From positions 1 to 64,000 of the forward strand of contig NZ_JAXMIH010000006.1 in assembly GCF_034366625.1 (NCBI RefSeq): a DNA stretch of 64,000 bases, read 5' to 3'. Positions within the stretch are counted from its first letter, which is position 1. Every line of letters starts with the position of its first letter. Under the pieces are notes generated by a model. The model was not told where the DNA came from and did no database searches. It saw only the letters and a program-made list of their open reading frames with translations. The DNA is from Prosthecobacter sp. (GTDB lineage Bacteria > Verrucomicrobiota > Verrucomicrobiia > Verrucomicrobiales > Verrucomicrobiaceae). Shown one piece after another: positions 27,678-36,545 of the stretch. Position numbers and translations under genes: made by a program.

Positions 27678-30125
27678 TCAAGGAAGTTCCGCCCAAGTTC
27701 CGCGCGTCACGCCGAGCTGGCTTTGGGCCTTCAGATCGCGCCAGATCTCCTCGCCATCGCGCTGGCCGGCCAAAAGCTCCTGATAGGTGCGCAGGACGAT
27801 CATCGCCTCATCCGCGTCCTCTTCGAGCAGCTCCACGCGGAAGCAGCGCAGGCCGTGCTCGCGGAGTTCGGCAAAGAATTCCGCGCCGGTTTGAGCGACG
27901 GCGTTGAACAGCGTGTTCCGACAGCCCACGTCGGCTTTCAGCGGGTGATTCATGCCCACGCGGTCACGCAGATGGACGCGGTGTTTGTCACAGGGGCGAC
28001 CGCAGTTGGTGAAATCGGTGCCGTTGCTCAGGAACGCCGCAAAGACGCAGTGCTCCATGTGAAACATCGGCATGTGCTGATGCAGCGTGAGCTCAAACCA
28101 CGAGGGCGGCGCGGCGGCGAGCAAATCGACAACCTGCTCGATATTGAGGTCGTAGCTGATCGTGAGGCGCTCCAGGCCGGTCTTTTTCAAGATCTCGGCG
28201 GTGAGCGGATTGGCGACATTGAGCGAAAAATCGCCCGTCATCGGGATGCCGTTGTCTTTGAAGTAAGCGATGGCTCCGAGATTGCGAATGAGCACGCCAT
28301 GCGGTTCCGCACGCTCGATAAGCTTGAAGAAGCCTGCCTCGCCGGATTTTTGGATGCGTGGTGTTGCCAGCCAGACCTGCGCAGTATCGCTGGCGGCCTT
28401 GATGTGCTTCACCGCGTCCGCGTAACGACGGATGTCCTCGAAGTCGAGGTAGAGACGCGGGATGCCGAGCACCAGCGCGGCGTCGATGTGCGCCGGCGTG
28501 CGACACAACGCGAATAATTGCGGAATGTGGATCGCGGATTGCGGATTGGAGGCGCGAACAGACTCCAGCATGCTTTCGAGCGTGGTCGCAGGCTGCGATT
28601 TGGGCGATTCCGAATTCCGAATTCCACATTCCGCAATCAACTCACGTCGCATGCGGTTCAGCTCGCTGATCGGCAGCATCACCTCGCCTTCGACATCGAA
28701 TTGCACACTGCCGAGTTCGAACTCGGTGCCGCCGAGGCGGCTGAATTGCTCGATGAAGGCGGACGGCGTCAGCGGTCGCTTCATCGCGGCCTGCAACGCC
28801 ATGGTGGACGCCATGCTGTGAGCACCGCTGCGCACGACGAGCGGCTCCCCGACTTTGCCCGTGACATGAAGATCGAGCTGGCGCTGCTTCCGAATCGGGA
28901 TGTCTCCCTCAAACGACTGCCGCAGCGCACGATTGAGCGCGGGATCACTCGTTTTGAAGACTCGCATGCCGATCTGGACGTCTTCCATGCGCAGATGACC
29001 GTGGCGGAAGCTCAGGGCGCTGCCGCGCATCTCATAGACGCTGCCGCCTTGCTCGTAGTTGGTGTCGGCAAGGTTTTCAAAGACGACGCCATCGCCAGGC
29101 TTCATGGCGATGTGCAATTCATCGAGTTCGAGCGTGTCCGCACCGAGGATGCGTGTGACCTGGCCGACATACGGACCGCGCTTCTTGCCGTAGTAAGCGC
29201 CAACGAGTTCCTGATGGTTCACGCCATGCATCCAGCCGGGATAGAGTCCGCGCGAGAAGGTCATTTCGAGCGCATATCGGTCTGCGTCGCTCGCAGGAGC
29301 CGGTTGATTGGCCAAGGCACGATCAATCGCCGCACGATACACTTGCGTGACACCGGCGACGTATTCCGGCGTCTTGAGACGGCCTTCGATTTTGAAACTG
29401 CGGATACCGAGTTCGATCAGGCGCGGGATTTCATCCACGGCGGCGAGATCCTGCGGCGAGAGCAGGTAGCGCTTGTCGCCAAGATCGCGCTGTTCGCCAT
29501 CGACAATCATTTCATACGGCATGCGACAGGCCTGCGCGCATTCGCCACGATTCGCGCTACGGCGGCCCAGCGATTCGCTGGTGAGGCACTGCCCGGAGTA
29601 AGCAACGCATAACGCTCCATGCACAAAGACTTCGAGTGGCACATGCGCGTCCTTGAAACGTTCCAGCTCGCGCATGGAAAGCTCACGCGCCAGCACCGCC
29701 TGGTCGATGTCGAGCTGCTTGGCGAATTCGAGGCCCTCGGGTGAGGTGATCGTCATCTGCGTGCTCGCATGCAGCCGCAGCTTCGGCGTGAGCGCCTTCA
29801 CCATGCGTGCGAGGCCAAGATCCTGCACGATCACCGCATCCACACCGCTGTTTTCGAGCAAACGAAGCTGCGTTTCGGCATCCGGCAGTTCCTTGGTGAA
29901 GATGAGCGTGTTGAAAGCCACGTAGCCCTTCACGCCATGCTCATGGAGGAACTTCATCAGCTCCGGCAGGTCTTCCGCAGTGAAGTTGTCCGCCCGCAAC
30001 CGCGCATTGAAGCGCGGCATGCCGAAGTAAATCGCATCCGCGCCGTTTGCGACGGCTGCACGCGCACAGTCCCAATTACCGGCGGGAGAGAGAAGTTCGG
30101 GACGTGGCAAAGTGGAGGACGGCAT
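27678..30125 (-). CDS. U32-family peptidase / RlhA-TrhP-like tRNA or rRNA hydroxylation protein
   Basis: This 815-residue protein has an N-terminal U32 domain (PELLSPAGNWDCARAAVANG; GQCLTSESLGRRSANRGEC with conserved Cys), a DUF3656-like middle region (about 330-500) and a second TIM-barrel-like U32 half (about 530-815). E. coli relatives RlhA and TrhP act in ho5C/ho5U RNA hydroxylation using prephenate-linked steps; assignment to that role is by family only. Codons near residues 496-536 carry a 121-bp repeat-bounded insertion without loss of frame. The start MPSSTLPRPEL at 30125 was chosen over a longer GC-rich frame. Confidence 0.85.
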   Translation of the reverse strand: MPSSTLPRPELLSPAGNWDCARAAVANGADAIYFGMPRFNARLRADNFTAEDLPELMKFLHEHGVKGYVAFNTLIFTKELPDAETQLRLLENSGVDAVIVQDLGLARMVKALTPKLRLHASTQMTITSPEGLEFAKQLDIDQAVLARELSMRELERFKDAHVPLEVFVHGALCVAYSGQCLTSESLGRRSANRGECAQACRMPYEMIVDGEQRDLGDKRYLLSPQDLAAVDEIPRLIELGIRSFKIEGRLKTPEYVAGVTQVYRAAIDRALANQPAPASDADRYALEMTFSRGLYPGWMHGVNHQELVGAYYGKKRGPYVGQVTRILGADTLELDELHIAMKPGDGVVFENLADTNYEQGGSVYEMRGSALSFRHGHLRMEDVQIGMRVFKTSDPALNRALRQSFEGDIPIRKQRQLDLHVTGKVGEPLVVRSGAHSMASTMALQAAMKRPLTPSAFIEQFSRLGGTEFELGSVQFDVEGEVMLPISELNRMRRELIAECGIRNSESPKSQPATTLESMLESVRASNPQSAIHIPQLFALCRTPAHIDAALVLGIPRLYLDFEDIRRYADAVKHIKAASDTAQVWLATPRIQKSGEAGFFKLIERAEPHGVLIRNLGAIAYFKDNGIPMTGDFSLNVANPLTAEILKKTGLERLTISYDLNIEQVVDLLAAAPPSWFELTLHQHMPMFHMEHCVFAAFLSNGTDFTNCGRPCDKHRVHLRDRVGMNHPLKADVGCRNTLFNAVAQTGAEFFAELREHGLRCFRVELLEEDADEAMIVLRTYQELLAGQRDGEEIWRDLKAQSQLGVTRGTWAELP
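28517..28637. repeat. 121-bp palindrome-bounded insertion inside U32 gene
   Basis: ATTGCGGAATGTGGA (28517-28531) and its exact reverse complement (28623-28637) flank a 121-bp segment within the coding frame. Internally there are further AT-T-CCG-type repeats (GATTGCGGATTG; GATTCCGAATTCCGAATTCC). It encodes an RNSESPKSQ...NPQSAIHIPQ peptide placed between two domains, consistent with a linker-tolerated in-frame insertion. Confidence 0.85.
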
Positions 30126-30158
30126 GCGGCCTATGGATACAGGCGCGCGGCCATACAC

Positions 30159-31898
30159 TCAACCGACGATGATGCCCTTCGCTTTGCGTTCTTTCTCGCG
30201 CTCAAGGAGCGGGATTTTCTCAGCGGTTTCGAGGACTTGAACACCCTGGTCACCGATCTTGGCGAAGGTGAGGCCATTGAGGGCGGGGACTTCGGTGGTG
30301 AGGCGTTTGAAGACGTCTTCGACGGTGTGGATGCCGTTGGAGCCGCCGAGGGCGACGATGAGGTCGCGGAGGATTTCCCAGGTGTCGTGGGCGTTGCCGG
30401 GGGCTTTGACGGCCTTGTTGAGGCGTTGGAGGCGGCCGGTGACGTTGATCATGCTGCCGCGTTTCTCGGCGTAGGCGGTGCCGGGGAGGACGACATCGCT
30501 GAGTTCGGCGCTGGCATTGGCCAAGATGTGAAGCGATGCGATGAACGGCACTTTTTCGAGATCGCGCTGCGTAAAACCAACTTTGAGGAGGTTTTCACCG
30601 AGGGCGAGCACGGCGCGGAGGCGGCCACGGCTCATTTGTTCGGTGATTTCAGCGAGTTTGGCTCCGGGTTCGATGCCGAGGATGAGTTTCGCGCCGTTGG
30701 TGTTCGGATTGAGGTCGTCGGCGCGGAGGTAGTTGTCAGAACCACCAGTGCGCGGGATGACATCGACGTTGGTGGTGCCGAGTTGGGCGGCGAGGTGCTT
30801 CACGAAGAACAATTCTTCATTTGTCATGCGGGCGCTGGCGATGATGGCGATTTCCTCGCCCTTCTTGCCGGCCAAAGCGGTGGCGATGTTGCTCAGCGCG
30901 GCCTTCCAGGTGGCGATGTTGTGTTTGCCGCCGGTCTTGATCATCGGATCGGTGAGGCGGAACTCGCTGTTCACGAAGTGGAAGTCGAGACGGCCTTGGT
31001 CACACATCCACGAGGAGTTCACGTCGTTGTTGTCGCGCGGAGTCTGGCGATAGACGGTATCGCCGCGTGCGCCGATCTCCATGTTGCAACCGCGGCCGCA
31101 GCCGGTGCAGATGCTATTTGTCTCGCTGAGGAACCACACGCGCTGCTGGAAGCGGAAGTCGTTGCTCGTGAGAGCGCCGACGGGGCAAATATCGACGGTG
31201 TTGAGCGAGTAGTTGTTTTCGAGGCGCTTGCCAGGATGCACGGCGAGTGTCGTGTGGCTGCCGCGTTCGGTGAAGCCGAGCACGGGATCGTCGGCGATCT
31301 CGGCGGTGAAGCGGATGCAGCGGCTGCACATGATGCAGCGCTCGTCATCGAGGCGGACGCGGGGGCCGATGTCCACGTTCTTCGGCTTCTTGACCTTGTC
31401 TTCGCGGAAGCGGCTCTCGCCTTTGCCGTGCTCGACGCTGAATTCTTGGAGACGGCACTCACCAGCCTGGTCGCAAATCGGGCAGTCGAGCGGGTGATTG
31501 ATGAGGAGGAACTCCATCACGCCTTTGCGGCATTCCTGCGTGAGCAGCGAGTCGGTGCGGATGCCCATGCCTTCGGCGACGGTGTTGGCGCAGGCGATGA
31601 CCGCGCGGGGCATCCAGCCGATCTTTGGCATGCCGTGCTCGTCTTTTTCAGGCTCGGTGCCGGGCGCGGGACGCGGCGGCATGCCCATCTCGACAAGGCA
31701 CATGCGACAGTTGCCGGGGGAGGACAGTTTCGGGTGGTAGCAGTAGTGGGGGACTTCCGCTTTGGCCTGCTTGCAGGCCTCGATCATGCGCGTGCCTTTG
31801 GGGAATTTGAGCCAGACGCCGTCGATCTGCACGTTCACCAGATCGGCAGGCGGTGGTGGGGCGGGAGTAGCGGCAGGGGCTTCAGCAGGGGCAGGCAT
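30159..31898 (-). CDS. nuoG: NADH-quinone oxidoreductase subunit G, short form
   Basis: This 579-residue complex I subunit has a 2Fe-2S ferredoxin-like domain (Cys in HYCYHP and GNCRMC), the HPLDCPICDQAGEC motif for N5, CIMCSRC with CPVGAL for another 4Fe-4S cluster, and CTGCGRGC with WMCDQGR for the N7-type cluster leading the molybdopterin-oxidoreductase-like domain. It is shorter than E. coli NuoG (about 900) because the C-terminal part is reduced. No other nuo gene lies in the window, so it is separated from its operon here. It is divergent from a lipid kinase gene. Confidence 0.93.
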   Translation of the reverse strand: MPAPAEAPAATPAPPPPADLVNVQIDGVWLKFPKGTRMIEACKQAKAEVPHYCYHPKLSSPGNCRMCLVEMGMPPRPAPGTEPEKDEHGMPKIGWMPRAVIACANTVAEGMGIRTDSLLTQECRKGVMEFLLINHPLDCPICDQAGECRLQEFSVEHGKGESRFREDKVKKPKNVDIGPRVRLDDERCIMCSRCIRFTAEIADDPVLGFTERGSHTTLAVHPGKRLENNYSLNTVDICPVGALTSNDFRFQQRVWFLSETNSICTGCGRGCNMEIGARGDTVYRQTPRDNNDVNSSWMCDQGRLDFHFVNSEFRLTDPMIKTGGKHNIATWKAALSNIATALAGKKGEEIAIIASARMTNEELFFVKHLAAQLGTTNVDVIPRTGGSDNYLRADDLNPNTNGAKLILGIEPGAKLAEITEQMSRGRLRAVLALGENLLKVGFTQRDLEKVPFIASLHILANASAELSDVVLPGTAYAEKRGSMINVTGRLQRLNKAVKAPGNAHDTWEILRDLIVALGGSNGIHTVEDVFKRLTTEVPALNGLTFAKIGDQGVQVLETAEKIPLLEREKERKAKGIIVG

Positions 31899-32032
31899 GA
31901 GCAAAAATGGGGACTGGCGTCGATTATCGGAGCCGCATGGAGTGCGGCAACCCGATTTTGTGAAAAGTTTCACAAGCGCCCAGGCATGAGTCTTTGCCAA
32001 GCGGCTGGCGCGTGCCATTCATGCGCCCCGCC

Positions 32033-32923
32033 ATGCCCATCCCGGTCATTTTGAATCCCGCCGCACGCAGCACGAAGGCCGCCGCGCTCGAACATGCCCT
32101 GCGCAAGCTCACTCCTGAGCCGGAGCTGCATCTGACCAAGGGTCCGGGCGATGCCGCCGTCATCGCCGAATGGCTGGCGACCGAGGGCCACGAACTCGTC
32201 GTTTCCGCCGGTGGCGACGGGACGATGAACGAGGTGCTGCAAGGCATCTGCCGGGCGAATGCCCGCCGCAAGCCGGGCGAAAAGCACACGGCACTCGGGG
32301 TTTTACCGCTCGGCACGATGAATGTGTTCTCCGTGGAGCTGAAGCTGCCAGGCCGAGACATCGAAGGCTGCTGGCGGAAGATCACGAGCGGAACGCGGCA
32401 GGAAATCGATCTCTGGATGGCGAACGAGCATTACTTCGTGCAACTCGGCGGCGTGGGTCTCGACGCGCAAATCGTGCAGGACACGTCGTGGGAACAGAAG
32501 AAGAAATATGGCCCGCTCAGCTATGTGCTGAGCGCCGTGAACGTGCTGATGCAAACGCCGCCGACGCTCAGTGTACAAATCGACGGCAAAGCACCACTTC
32601 TAGGCACCGTGGTGCTGATTGGCAACGGCAGGCACTACGGCGGACCGTTTCCACTGTTCCGCGATGCCTCAAACACGGACGGCCTGCTCGATTTGATCAT
32701 CTTTCGCGGTCTGGGCGGCATGGAATTCATCCAACTGCTGCGCGGCATGCTGCTCGATGGTTACCAAGAGTGCGAGTACCTGGACTACATCCAGGCGAGC
32801 GAGTTCACCGTGACGTCGGACCGCGGCGAGGCCCCCGTGGAGCTGGACGGCGAGCTGGCGGACCTGAGCGCCCCCGTGGTTTTTCGTCCCGCGCCGTTCC
32901 GCTTGAGCGTGATCGCGGGCTGA
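32033..32923 (+). CDS. Diacylglycerol kinase-like lipid kinase
   Basis: This 296-residue protein starts PIPVILNPAARS and carries the nucleotide-binding motif SAGGDGTMNEV and LPLGTMNVFS, both typical of the DAGK/YegS catalytic domain. It should phosphorylate a lipid such as diacylglycerol in phospholipid turnover. The start at 32033 is inferred from alignment; in-frame codons at 32021 and 31994 are alternatives. Its last 119 bp overlap the 3' end of the convergent pseudouridine synthase gene. Confidence 0.85.
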   Translation: MPIPVILNPAARSTKAAALEHALRKLTPEPELHLTKGPGDAAVIAEWLATEGHELVVSAGGDGTMNEVLQGICRANARRKPGEKHTALGVLPLGTMNVFSVELKLPGRDIEGCWRKITSGTRQEIDLWMANEHYFVQLGGVGLDAQIVQDTSWEQKKKYGPLSYVLSAVNVLMQTPPTLSVQIDGKAPLLGTVVLIGNGRHYGGPFPLFRDASNTDGLLDLIIFRGLGGMEFIQLLRGMLLDGYQECEYLDYIQASEFTVTSDRGEAPVELDGELADLSAPVVFRPAPFRLSVIAG

Positions 32924-33899
32924 ACGAGTCGCGCTTCGGTTTGAAGCGGGAAGGCTTGTCTTCGGCATCACCACGACGCGGCGGACCGCTCTTTTTGCCG
33001 CCACGCGTCGGTTTGAAGCTGCGTGGTTCGCGCGCTTCGGGTTCGCGTTCGCTAAGGTCACGCCCCCTTGGTGGGCCGCCCGCTCTGCCGCGAGTAGGTT
33101 TGGAACGCCGCTCGCCATCCTTGGAGCCTTTTCCACGAGCCGGTGGCCGGCCTTCGGATTCGCCTTCTGCCTCCGCGGCGGGATTGCGCTCGAGACGCGG
33201 CTTGGCGGGCTCTTCTTTGAAGAAGCGCTCGACCTCCGTCGGTGTGAGTTCTTTGTAGGCGCCTTTGGCCAGACCGTGAAGCTTCATCCAGCCGATGCGG
33301 ATGCGCGTGAGACGTGTGACCTCGTAGCCGAGGTAGTAGAGCATCATGCGAATCTGACGCTTGAGGCCCATCTTCAAAACGATGTGAGCCCGGTAGCCGG
33401 TGTCCACCCAGGCGCGTTCAGCACGGGCGAAACCTTCCTCGGTCATCATGCCTTTGACGAGTTTCGCCATCACTTCCGCGTTCAGCGGCTGATCGACGAC
33501 GACTTCGTATTCCTTTTCTGCTCCCTGGCTCGGATGAATGATCCGGTGGGAAAGATCACCTCGATTGGTGAGGAGAATGAGGCCTTCACTTTCTTTGTCG
33601 AGACGGCCGACGTGATGCAGGTTCTGATACTTGAGCGGCAGCAGATCGTAGATCGTCATGCGCTCATGCGTGTCGCCACGGGAGCAGAGATAGCCCTTCG
33701 GTTTGTTCAGTGCGAGGACGACCGGCGTCTCGGTGCGCACTGGAGAGCCATCGACAACGACCTTGTCGTCAGGCTGCACCTGGGTGGCGAGTTCCTTGAT
33801 GATGTGGCCGTTGATCGACACACGCCCGCCGAGGATGATTTCCTCCGCGCCACGCCGTGAGGCCACGCCGCACTGGCTGAGATAACGATTGAGGCGCAC
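32805..33899 (-). CDS. RsuA/RluB-family pseudouridine synthase with basic tail
   Basis: This 364-residue protein has an N-terminal S4 RNA-binding domain (about 1-60), then a catalytic domain with GRLDKESEGLILLTNRGD, where Asp101 is the catalytic residue. It should make pseudouridine in rRNA (RluB/E/F group; the exact site is not clear). The last 120 residues form an Arg/Gly/Pro/Ser-rich, probably disordered RNA-binding tail. The final 39 codons overlap antisense with the lipid kinase gene. The small basic protein gene lies 9 bp upstream. Confidence 0.88.
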   Translation of the reverse strand: MRLNRYLSQCGVASRRGAEEIILGGRVSINGHIIKELATQVQPDDKVVVDGSPVRTETPVVLALNKPKGYLCSRGDTHERMTIYDLLPLKYQNLHHVGRLDKESEGLILLTNRGDLSHRIIHPSQGAEKEYEVVVDQPLNAEVMAKLVKGMMTEEGFARAERAWVDTGYRAHIVLKMGLKRQIRMMLYYLGYEVTRLTRIRIGWMKLHGLAKGAYKELTPTEVERFFKEEPAKPRLERNPAAEAEGESEGRPPARGKGSKDGERRSKPTRGRAGGPPRGRDLSEREPEAREPRSFKPTRGGKKSGPPRRGDAEDKPSRFKPKRDSFSPRSRSSGTARDEKPRGRSGPPARRPAPRGPRRGPTSR

Positions 33900-33908
33900 G
33901 GGAAAGCC

Positions 33909-34061
33909 TTATTCCGGCTTGGTCTTCGGCAGGTTCGTCGGGAGACGGCCTTCCTTCCAAAGTCCACGGGATTTGAGCAGCTTGACGCGCTCGCCGCGCT
34001 TCAAAACACTGCGCTTGGTGCCGACGGAGCCGGAAGTCTTGAGGCTGCTATGCTGGGACAT
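33909..34061 (-). CDS. Small basic protein of Verrucomicrobia/Chlamydiae
   Basis: This 50-residue, highly basic protein has the characteristic SVGTKRSVLKRGERVKLLKSRG core and LPKTKPE end (the longer stretch is described by its parts: SVGTKRSVLKRGERVKLL, residues about 11-28). It matches a lineage-specific small basic protein family known from Verrucomicrobia and Chlamydiae and probably acts with rRNA. The start MSQHSSL at 34061 was chosen because the longer frame has an unrelated Pro-rich leader. It sits beside the pseudouridine synthase on the same strand. It is the best taxonomic marker in the window. Confidence 0.9.
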   Translation of the reverse strand: MSQHSSLKTSGSVGTKRSVLKRGERVKLLKSRGLWKEGRLPTNLPKTKPE

Positions 34062-34155
34062 GGTGAATAAAGGGGCTGGGGGTAGTCTGAAAAAGGGCGC
34101 GGAGAATAGCCGCCCGCTCCCAAGGTGCAAGGGGTTTGTGCAGGGGAGAACCGCC

Positions 34156-34452
34156 TCAGTAAAAGCTGCCAAAAACCGGCGGAATCTCGCGCACGACCAC
34201 CCGCAGGCTCAGCCCATGGCGGCTCAGTTCTTCATCAAGGGCATCATCCGTCTCCGGTCCGGCCTCCAGCACCTTCTCCACCCAAGGACGGTAGGTTTTG
34301 GAAAAACGGGAAGCATAGGGATGTCGTTCGTCGTTCCAATGCTTGAGCAGCCGCTTTTTGGCGGAGGGCCGCTTCCACAACAAGCGACCATACTCCAACC
34401 GCGCCTGATCATGCAGGAGCAGGGGCCAGCGGTCATGGATGGAAGGGTTCAT
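34156..34452 (-). CDS. Hypothetical protein, downstream partner of NTase-like gene
   Basis: This 98-residue protein has no signal peptide and no recognised domain. It is helical, with basic patches (WKRPSAKKRLLKHW) and an acidic segment (AGPETDDALDEELS). The open frame begins 6 bp after the stop of the nucleotidyltransferase-like gene at a TTG codon, but the first ATG is at 34452, so spacing is 45 bp. The pair is probably co-transcribed. It could be a toxin-antitoxin partner, which is inference only. Confidence 0.5.
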   Translation of the reverse strand: MNPSIHDRWPLLLHDQARLEYGRLLWKRPSAKKRLLKHWNDERHPYASRFSKTYRPWVEKVLEAGPETDDALDEELSRHGLSLRVVVREIPPVFGSFY

Positions 34453-34497
34453 GGAACTCACGAAGCATGCCACATACCGGCAGCACTGCAATGATGC

Positions 34498-34950
34498 TCA
34501 AATCAGACCCAGGCTGGCGGCGAAAGCCTCATGCGCCCGGTCCCGAGCTTCATTTCGCGCGATTTTGGGCGCCAGCAGATCGGCAACCGCAGGGACGATC
34601 ACTGTCAGTGTGTCGCGATACGTTTGAGAAAAGGCACGATCTCGCCATCCCACCGGCAGATGATCCAAAACCATGCGCGGCATCAGATTCACATGCCAAC
34701 CGTGTGTCTGCTCAAATTCGCTGCCGATCAGGGCATCGTAGGCCAGTTCGGCGACTGCATCACTTTCTGTCACCGGATCGGCATCCATGCTGTTTTCAGG
34801 CAGCGGGTCGTCGCGGCCAATCCTCGCCACATGCCAGAGAATGGCCGCCGAACCGATCAAAATCATCTCCGCAGGTTCTGTCAGCCGTTCCCCCCATTCG
34901 TTGAGCCAATCGGTGACCTGATGCGGATGGCTCAATTCTCGCTTCGGCAT
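34498..34950 (-). CDS. DUF6036-like nucleotidyltransferase-fold protein
   Basis: This 150-residue protein has the outline of a small nucleotidyltransferase-like fold: GSAAILWHV near residue 33, a short acidic strand (SMDADPV, the expected metal-site position), and the C-terminal ADLLAPKIARNEARDRAH segment resembling the KxxRxxxRD helix of AbiEii/DUF6036-type proteins. These families include antitoxins and toxins. The classical GSxxxGx(D/E) active site is not obvious. It is followed by a small partner gene and preceded by gatB on the same strand. Confidence 0.6.
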   Translation of the reverse strand: MPKRELSHPHQVTDWLNEWGERLTEPAEMILIGSAAILWHVARIGRDDPLPENSMDADPVTESDAVAELAYDALIGSEFEQTHGWHVNLMPRMVLDHLPVGWRDRAFSQTYRDTLTVIVPAVADLLAPKIARNEARDRAHEAFAASLGLI

Positions 34951-34968
34951 GGTTGTGTCAGTTTGAAG

Positions 34969-36432
34969 TTACCCCAGAACCTTCTTGCGCACGATCTCCG
35001 TGACCATCTTCGGGTTCGCTTTCCCTTGGCTGGCTTTCATGGCCTGGCCGGTGAACCAGTTCATGGCCTTTTCGTTGCCAGCCTGGACTTCGGCGACTTT
35101 GTCGGGGTTGGCAGCGAGGATCTGCTCCACGATGGCCTCCAGGGCGCCGGTGTCGCTGACTTGCTCGAAGCCTTTGGCCTTGATGATCTCAGCGGCGGGT
35201 ATGCCGGTCTCAAACATCTCTGTGAAGACCTCCTTGGCCTGATTGTTGGAGATTTTGCCAGCTTCGACAGTAGCGACGAGCGCACTGAGCGCCTCTGGCT
35301 TCACCGGGCATTCAGAAAGGCTGAGCGAGCGGTCGTTGAGAGCACCTAGGAGGTCGTTGATGACCCAGTTGGCTATCTTTTTGGCCGGAACGACCTTGTC
35401 GGCGGCCACAGCGGCCTCGTACCAAGCGGCCAGTTCTTTCTCGCTCGCGAGCACCCCGGCGTCGTAAGCACTGCAACCGTAGTCCTGCTCAAAACGGGCG
35501 CGTTTTTCGTGCGGCAGCTCGGGAACCTGAGGTTTCATCTTGGCGACGAGTTCGGCCGTGCGCACCGGGAGCAAATCGGGATCAGGGAAGTAGCGGTAGT
35601 CGTGCGCGTCCTCCTTGGTGCGCATGAGCGTGGTCTCGCCACGGTCATCGTCCCAACGGCGGGTGCTTTGGAGGAGTTTTTCGCCGCGATCGAGAGCCTC
35701 GGCCTGCCTCTCGGTTTCAAACTTGATCGCGCGACGCACAGCGGACATCGAGTTGAGGTTTTTGAGCTCGATCTTCGCTCCGAGTTCCTTCTGGCCTTCG
35801 GGGCGCAGGGAAATGTTCACGTCGCAGCGCAGGTTGCCCTTCTCCATGTCGGCATCGCTCACGCCGCCGTAGATCAAGATCTGCCGCAGGCTGGTCAGGT
35901 AGGCGAAGGCCTCCTCGGCGCTGTCGATGTCCGGTTCGCTGACGATTTCCATCAGCGGGGTGCCGGCGCGATTAAAGTCGAGCGTGGTGAACTTGTCGTA
36001 GTGCGTGGACTTGCCCACGTCCTCCTCCAGATGAATGCGCGTGAGCTTCACCACCTTGCCCGGATTGGTGATGCTCTTCTGCGCGTCCTTCGGATATGCG
36101 AGATCATACAGCGGCACGCCACCGCCAAGGCACAGCGGCATGTCGAACTGAGTGATCTGGTAGTTCTTCGGCATGTCGGGGTAGAAGTAGTTTTTGCGAT
36201 CCCACTTCACCACGGGCGGCGTTTCGCAGCCCAGCATCATCCCGGTGAGGATCGTCTTTTCGATGGCGGCCTGATTCAACACCGGCAGCGCTCCGGGCAG
36301 ACCGAGGCAGGTGGGACAGGTATGCGTGTTCGGCTCCGCTCCATACTCGGCAGGGCAGGCGCAGAACATCTTGCTGCGCGTCGTGAGCTGCGCGTGAACT
36401 TCGAGACCGATAGTGAGGATGTACTTGGGCAT
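34969..36432 (-). CDS. gatB: Asp-tRNA(Asn)/Glu-tRNA(Gln) amidotransferase subunit B
   Basis: This 487-residue subunit acts with GatC and GatA to amidate mischarged Glu-tRNA(Gln) or Asp-tRNA(Asn). Visible are TIGLEVHAQL at the start, the zinc-binding CACP and CPTCLG, the catalytic-cradle segments (RIHLEEDVGKST, NRAGTPLMEIVSEP) and a C-terminal YqeY-like helical domain. The ATG at 36432 is used rather than a TTG at 36441. gatA and gatC are not adjacent, so this subunit is encoded away from its partners. Confidence 0.96.
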   Translation of the reverse strand: MPKYILTIGLEVHAQLTTRSKMFCACPAEYGAEPNTHTCPTCLGLPGALPVLNQAAIEKTILTGMMLGCETPPVVKWDRKNYFYPDMPKNYQITQFDMPLCLGGGVPLYDLAYPKDAQKSITNPGKVVKLTRIHLEEDVGKSTHYDKFTTLDFNRAGTPLMEIVSEPDIDSAEEAFAYLTSLRQILIYGGVSDADMEKGNLRCDVNISLRPEGQKELGAKIELKNLNSMSAVRRAIKFETERQAEALDRGEKLLQSTRRWDDDRGETTLMRTKEDAHDYRYFPDPDLLPVRTAELVAKMKPQVPELPHEKRARFEQDYGCSAYDAGVLASEKELAAWYEAAVAADKVVPAKKIANWVINDLLGALNDRSLSLSECPVKPEALSALVATVEAGKISNNQAKEVFTEMFETGIPAAEIIKAKGFEQVSDTGALEAIVEQILAANPDKVAEVQAGNEKAMNWFTGQAMKASQGKANPKMVTEIVRKKVLG

Positions 36433-36545
36433 GACAGGCAATGAGCCAAGCCAAAGCCGAAATCTCAGGCGGATGCAAGGGCGAAGCGGGCAAGCGGGCG
36501 AGGAAACCTCTTGGACACAACGATGCTAAAGGCTATTTTCAGACC

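Noticed and set aside
29769-32054. 761-codon plus-strand frame opposite nuoG and the U32 gene
   Set aside because: Antisense shadow spanning two real genes and their gap, with Gly/Ala/Glu-rich composition and no recognisable motif.
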